Positions 59,785 to 64,000 of a stretch of DNA of 64,000 nt are shown here, piece after piece. The DNA lies in the NCBI GenBank assembly GCA_946406115.1, contig OX291557.1, positions 3,194,501 through 3,258,500 of the forward strand. Reading direction: 5' to 3'. Each line of letters begins with the position of its first letter. Within the stretch, counting starts at the first letter, position 1. The notes under the pieces were generated by a model that was given only the letters and a program-made list of their open reading frames with translations, searched no databases and was not told the origin of the DNA. The translations under genes were made by a program, and so were the position numbers. The stretch comes from Apoda limacodes (taxonomy: Eukaryota > Arthropoda > Insecta > Lepidoptera > Limacodidae).

Positions 59785-59958
59785 TTCCTTTTTTTTGTTA
59801 CATGAAGCTTTCTTTACTAGTTTATGAAGTATTATATTTTGTGTAAATGATTAGTTATTTCTGCTCGTAAACGAACTAAAATATTGTCGAAAAAAATAAA
59901 CCGCATCAACAAAAATTGGGCGAGTCGAACTAATATGTCGCTTAATTAATAACGGATC

Positions 59959-60128
59959 CATGGGGACGACGTCACGGAGTATTCGTTGTATACTCAAACC
60001 TTCTCCAGAATGTAACAAATACTTTTCCGAAAACCGCATTAAAATCGGTTCAGCCAAACGCGAGATAATCGCGGGCAAACGTCAAACATACGGGTCAAAC
60101 TGAGAACCTCCTTTTTTTGAAATCGGTT
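59959..60128. mobile_element. MITE right-end fragment, unit 3
   Basis: As 13731-13903 with small differences (AATCGCGGGCAAACG). Confidence 0.5.
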
Positions 60129-60312
60129 AAAAATATCTTAAAACAGTGACATCACTAATCAAAAACTATTAAGTATATTTTTGTTTAAAATAATTTTATC
60201 TTAAATCAAAGCCAATAAAATGTTCCGTTAAGATAATAATGCTTTGAATAAAATAAAATAATGATATTAACAGAATTTACTGGATTTTTTACTCAAAATC
60301 TAATATTTTAAG

Positions 60313-60544
60313 CTGAAACTGTTGTTTTTGTCGAAACAAATAAAATACTTTTATAAAGTATAAAACATTATTGTTTAAATAAATCAGCCAGTATCGCTTT
60401 AAACGTTTATATGTTTAAAACTGAATCAACCACATCACTGTCCTTTACAGGAATTCGTCAAGGGTTTTAATTTCAAATAATTGTGTTTGTACAAACAAAT
60501 TAGTTGTAGTTAATGCAATAAACCTAAAGTTATTGTTTTTTAAT
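60313..60544. other. Single-copy AT-rich DNA after the array
   Basis: No gene seen. Begins directly at the end of homology (CTGAAACTGTTG). Confidence 0.5.
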
Positions 60545-60720
60545 ACCACTAAGCCCGCCTGAGGGTAAGTGGTCACCGTGGCCTATGGACGCTTGTCACT
60601 CGCGCGTTGCCGACCCATCAAATATCCAATAACTTCTTTCTTGAAAACCTTGGCAGGGAGCTCATTCCACAACCCAAGCGTTCGTCTGTACACTGTACGC
60701 GACTATTTCGGTTCTAGATT
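60545..60720 (+). repeat. Dispersed lepidopteran repeat copy
   Basis: CCCGCCTGAGGGTAAGTGGT, CACCGTGGCCTATGGACGC, GCGCGTTGCCGACCCATC and TTGGCAGGGAGCTCATTCC. Same family as 905-1165. Confidence 0.55.
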
Positions 60721-60823
60721 CGAGTGAGAGAATGAATTCCCTGCCGATGGCGATGGTATGATGGTAGAAATTAGTCGTGGGCATTATTATGTGAGAATTG
60801 AAAAGCTCGTGACTTAGTCGCAT

Positions 60824-60900
60824 TCGTCTATCGGAAACTAAAAGCGAAGTTAAGCAACGTCGAGCGTGTTCAGAACTAGGATGGGCGACCACTAGTGGCA
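60824..60900 (+). repeat. 5S rRNA-derived fragment after the array
   Basis: GCGAAGTTAAGCAACGTCGA then GTTCAGAACTAGGATGGGCG and ACCACT align in order with the 5S rRNA mid/3' region. The preceding CATTCGTCTATCGGAAACT may be the degraded earlier part. It is an independent, differently mutated member of the 5S-like repeats of the array. Confidence 0.55.
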
Positions 60901-61394
60901 TATTTTTCTGATTTCGTTCGTATGTCAACGTTAAACCGTTGATTCTTATGACTGTGTTTGTGTCACATAACAGTCAGTACTGTTCGTGTCACATAAGACA
61001 GTATTTGCGAATTGAAAACACTGTAGATACATATAGTAAACTAAAAGCGATTAAATAGCTACTGGCTCGACAAACGTCCAATTCGCACTAAGGCAATGCG
61101 GTGGGGTAGACTCTATATGGCCTTATCCTCCAGAAACGGCTTATAAAATTTAATTTAAAATAATTAACTATATTTGGTTTATTTTTTATTATATTTTATT
61201 AATTAACTAAGAAATAATGTTATTAATTTAAGAGCTGCGGTATTCAAGTTAAGAGCACTATTGTTGTGTAATGAACCTTATGGCAGCCATTTTTTTTTCT
61301 CTTCGCCAGAATGAAATCTAAGTCATAATTAGAGAACCATATAACAAATTAAGTCTCTAACCTGTAACCATATCGCTGTATAACGGGCTAAATA
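60901..61394. other. Spacer
   Basis: No gene recognised; contains the near-repeat GTGTCACATAA (60960, 60985). Confidence 0.5.
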
Positions 61395-61640
61395 ATCGCT
61401 ATTATTCTTTCCAAGGCCTTATATTTATATTGAAAATACTAGGTTTTGCTCGTAACTTCGTTCGCGTAGACTTGTATATATATACCGTATATCTATACTC
61501 GGATAATAATTTATATCTCTGCCAAGTTTCATTGTAATCGATTTAATGATTTGGCCGTAACAACTGATAAACAGACAAGGAAGTAGGTATAAAAAAGTAA
61601 AGTACATTAGGCGACACATCAACCTAACCTTAATGGACTT
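61395..61640. repeat. Dispersed repeat (TATATCTCTGCCAAGTTTCA)
   Basis: CGTAACTTCGTTCGCGTAGA, TATCTATACTCGGATAATAA, TATATCTCTGCCAAGTTTCA and GGCCGTAAC are motifs of a common lepidopteran repeat. A short frame inside has no domain. Confidence 0.4.
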
Positions 61641-61789
61641 TGAACCCAAGGCGCAACAGAGCGAAAAAGTCGCTAAAGAGAGATAGTCGTAATTTATTAT
61701 TTCGTCTCACACTGGCTGCTATCTTATGCGTAGTATTCCCACTGCATCACTTCGCAACCGTAAATTATGAATGAATATATCAGTGTGGT

Positions 61790-62208
61790 AGACCCTATTA
61801 CTAAAACTTCGCTGTCCGTCCGTCCGTCCGTCTGTTCGTCTGTCACCAGGCTGCATCTCATGAACCGTGATAGTTAGACAGTTGCAATTTTCACAGAAGA
61901 TGTATTTCTGTTGCCGCTATAACAACAAATACTAAAAAACAGAATAAAATAAATATTTAAGGGACTCCCATTCAACAAACGTGATGTTTTTACTCGTTTT
62001 TGCTCGATATTGATAACAGCAACAGGCAAATGCTTAAAATATTCACAGAACATTTAGTTATATAGTCACTATAAAAATAAGAAATTAAATTTAAATCAAA
62101 AAAATATTTAAGGGGGCTCCCATACAACAAACGTGATTTTTTTGACGTTTTTATAGTTAATGGTACGGAACCTTTGGTGCGGCAGTCCGCCTCGCACTTG
62201 ACCGATTT
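61790..62208 (+). repeat. GGGTTCCGTAC / CACTTGGCCGG family member, near complete
   Basis: GACCCTATTACTAAAACTTC, a CCGT microsatellite, CTCATGAACCGTGATAG, TATTTAAGGG-ACTCCCAT, ATGGTACGGAACC and CGCACTTGACCGATTTTT follow in the usual order of this moth repeat. The middle contains a partial duplication (ACAACAAACGTGAT / CAACAAACGTGAT). Confidence 0.6.
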
Positions 62209-62392
62209 TTAGGATTTTTCGGCCTCAATCGGGCTCCGCCGACTTACTTCACTTACTCAAAGACGGTAAACAAGCACTTTTATCGTAGGTCGCAGTAGCC
62301 TCAAACAACAGGCGGCTTGTTGTGCTCAAAGTCACCATTTTTTTACCCATAAAAAATTGCTCCCAGTTACCTATTACCTAGATAATGAATAA
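62209..62392. other. Spacer
   Basis: No gene seen. Confidence 0.4.
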
Positions 62393-62583
62393 CACTATAA
62401 TATTATATAGGCGAAAGTTTGGGAATGTGTTTGAATGTTTGTTTCTTCTTCACGCTCAAACGGCTGAACCAACATATAGGTATGATAATTTTTATCCTGA
62501 AAATATATAGTGTTTTCGTGGGATGAGCAAGGAATCAGATCCCTATGGCTCGATAACTGAATTTAGCGCGGCGGGGACAGCTA
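62393..62583 (+). mobile_element. Helitron-like fragment
   Basis: TATAATATTATATAGGCGAA, ACGCTCAAACGGCTGAACC, GAATTTAGCGCGGCGGGGAC and AGCTAG then T. The 3' end with a GC-rich stretch and CTAG fits a non-autonomous Helitron. The 5' end is not a clean TC start, so it may be partial. Confidence 0.45.
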
Positions 62584-62677
62584 GTAACATTATAAAATAA
62601 CAAAAGTTTTCCGGCCAGCGCGGCGTGCATGTTTAGTAACTAGCTATAATGGGAACAGTGTTTAAATCCATAACAAT

Positions 62678-62739
62678 TACCATTGCCGCGCCCGTCTGTC
62701 ATTCAATACCACAACATATCTACGCGAGCGGCAATGGTA
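62678..62739. repeat. 12-bp inverted repeat
   Basis: TACCATTGCCGC (62678-62689) / GCGGCAATGGTA (62728-62739). Confidence 0.6.
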
Positions 62740-63081
62740 TAAAGGGCATAAAAAATAATACGTAAAGGCTAAACAAAGGATTTTTAACATCAATTTCCTT
62801 GAAATTACAAAATAAGCACGCCGATTACCGTGTCATGTCTATTTTTTTTATATATAAAATCGACGACCCATGACATCTCCAATCAATCAGTCGCTCAATA
62901 TCTTTTATTCTGTAGCCCGCTTCTCCACTGCACTTGGATAAGTTCAGGTGCCATTTTTAATTTAAATAAGTAGCGATGCAACAATCGATAAAGCGCGCGC
63001 CTAATCGTGTCAAAGTCACGGACAACACTAAGTTTTGATTTATTTTATTTTACCTAGATGTTGATTGAGCTCTGTACTTAA

Positions 63082-63121
63082 GCCGCCGCCCCGCCGCCGC
63101 CGCTCCGCCCGCCGCGCCGGC
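63082..63121. other. Isolated GC-rich GCCGCC run
   Basis: GCCGCCGCCCCGCCGCCGCC and CCGCCCGCCGCGCCGGC in otherwise AT-rich DNA. It lies about 60-100 bp upstream of an initiator-like site and may belong to a promoter region. Confidence 0.4.
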
Positions 63122-63150
63122 TTTCATTCAAGTTTGTAATATACATATAC

Positions 63151-63228
63151 CTATAGATATGTTCGCAGACGCAGCTGTGTTCAGTCTCTTTCCTACGATT
63201 TATCTATAGCGAAACGTTTTAGTTATAG
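63151..63228 (+). promoter_or_regulatory. Possible promoter and non-coding first exon
   Basis: CTATAGATAT (63151-63160) lies about 27 bp upstream of TCAGTC (63181-63186), which matches the arthropod initiator TCAGTY. At 63229 GTATGT follows ATAG, a fair splice donor. Together these suggest a short 5' exon (about 63183-63228) of a gene whose body lies beyond the window. This is an inference from motif order only. Confidence 0.3.
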
Positions 63229-64000
63229 GTATGTTTTCGTGGGTAACTTGATGTGTCGCCTAGTGTACTTAGTATTTTTACGTTCATTAAGTATTTGTTA
63301 CATGGTTTTTTTTTTTCATATTCTGCGCAAGAGACAAAGCCACACCGATGACGTAAACCGCGCACAAAGCAATAAGCAGAATTGGGTGCGATGGGATAGG
63401 GTTACAAACAAAGACTACAATTATTTACAAATTCCTCTATCACCACTGGCCTGTCACTCACCTTCTTACTTCAGATAATGTGCGTGATTATTGCTATTTA
63501 TGTGTGTGTTTTTACGACTTGGCTTTCCCTACTGTACTCCGTTTACGTTTTGAATTTTGACCTGCGGGTCGATTCCGTAAAAAGAATGCTAACCTTTTTT
63601 GAAAGAAATAAGATATACATTGCGGTTTTGCGACAATCGGTTAGTGATCCCACTCCTTCTACATACTTCTTTCTTTGTTCTACTCTAAAAAATATAAACA
63701 TTACTATTTCAATAGACCTGCTTAAAATTCCTTTTGCTCAAATATTAAATATGCTAAAGAAAAATATGAAAATGCTATGAAAAACACTTATGCGATCGAC
63801 GGCGACACAGCTTCTATTGTTTCCCATGTCTTTTGTAGTTACAAATTGCCATTTATGCTAGACCTCTTCTTTTGTTGGAAATTGCACCTGCTGATTTATA
63901 AAAGATAGGTCAAGTATATCTGGTAGATCGTGTAGAACTCGAGCGCCCTCTGTGTGTAGTGGTCCACAGTACATGCCTTGGGGGGAACTCGAGATATTTC
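63229..64000. other. Possible intron or intergenic end of window
   Basis: Short frames (for example 63239-63478 and 63478-63780) have no domain and are AT-biased, with chance hydrophobic runs. A small inverted pair GAACTCGAG occurs near 63935 and 63985. Confidence 0.4.

Larger units (their letters stand above)
46360..60312. repeat. Tandem unit 3 (truncated, 13.95 kb)
   Basis: Direct repeat of units 1 and 2 up to the position matching 14086. Homology ends after ATATTTTAAG, and single-copy DNA follows. In the SDR half it is closest to unit 2; around the 59-bp inverted repeat it is closest to unit 1; beyond the position matching 11.4 kb it differs from both. Confidence 0.95.

Noticed and set aside
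63239..63780. Two adjoining small genes with hydrophobic segments
   Set aside because: AT-biased short frames without family resemblance; they follow a probable splice donor and look intronic.

Overview
The window looks like nuclear DNA of a lepidopteran insect (moth or butterfly). It is AT-rich, has no bacterial operons, and carries moth-type dispersed repeats: Helitrons ending in CTAG, the 'GGGTTCCGTAC / CACTTGGCCGG' repeat family, 5S-rRNA-derived fragments, a Tigger/pogo-like element and hAT remnants. Its only recognisable cellular gene is an intronless classical short-chain dehydrogenase/reductase (SDR) of the insect 'TM_0325-like / FabG-like' type.

The dominant structure is a direct tandem array of one unit of about 22.8 kb. 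Unit 1 is 1-23416, unit 2 is 23417-46158, and unit 3 is 46360-60312, cut off after about 13.95 kb. A 199-bp insert (46159-46357) separates units 2 and 3 and is absent between units 1 and 2. Single-copy DNA with further dispersed repeats fills 60313-64000.

Order inside a unit: a hAT-type terminal-inverted-repeat element with nested repeats, right at the unit start; the SDR gene on the plus strand; a MITE; one arm of a long inverted repeat; a 131-bp tandem repeat built of small hairpins; the second arm plus a perfect 59-bp inverted repeat; a 10-bp VNTR; another MITE copy; a Tigger/pogo-like element with a transposase start; a hAT C-terminal remnant on the minus strand; a Helitron; a retrotransposon tail; a hairpin cluster; and a broken two-exon hAT transposase (TTF finger, DUF4371-like region, dimerisation tail) on the minus strand. 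Unit 3 stops before the hAT C-terminal remnant.

The three SDR copies have different fates. Copy 3 (262 codons) looks intact. Copy 2 has a stop exactly at the catalytic tyrosine codon. Copy 1 has an 8-bp insertion that replaces the last 12 residues. Units 1 and 2 differ visibly over the first ~11.4 kb and are nearly identical beyond that, while unit 3 pairs with different partners in different patches. This suggests repeated exchange between copies, or merged haplotypes in the assembly. At its 3' end unit 1 carries a 618-bp rearrangement whose inserted transposase piece matches unit 2's version rather than its own.

The genes do not form a pathway. The locus reads as a recently amplified, transposon-laden segment carrying an SDR gene in decay. 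No CRISPR array, tRNA gene or intact rRNA gene was seen.
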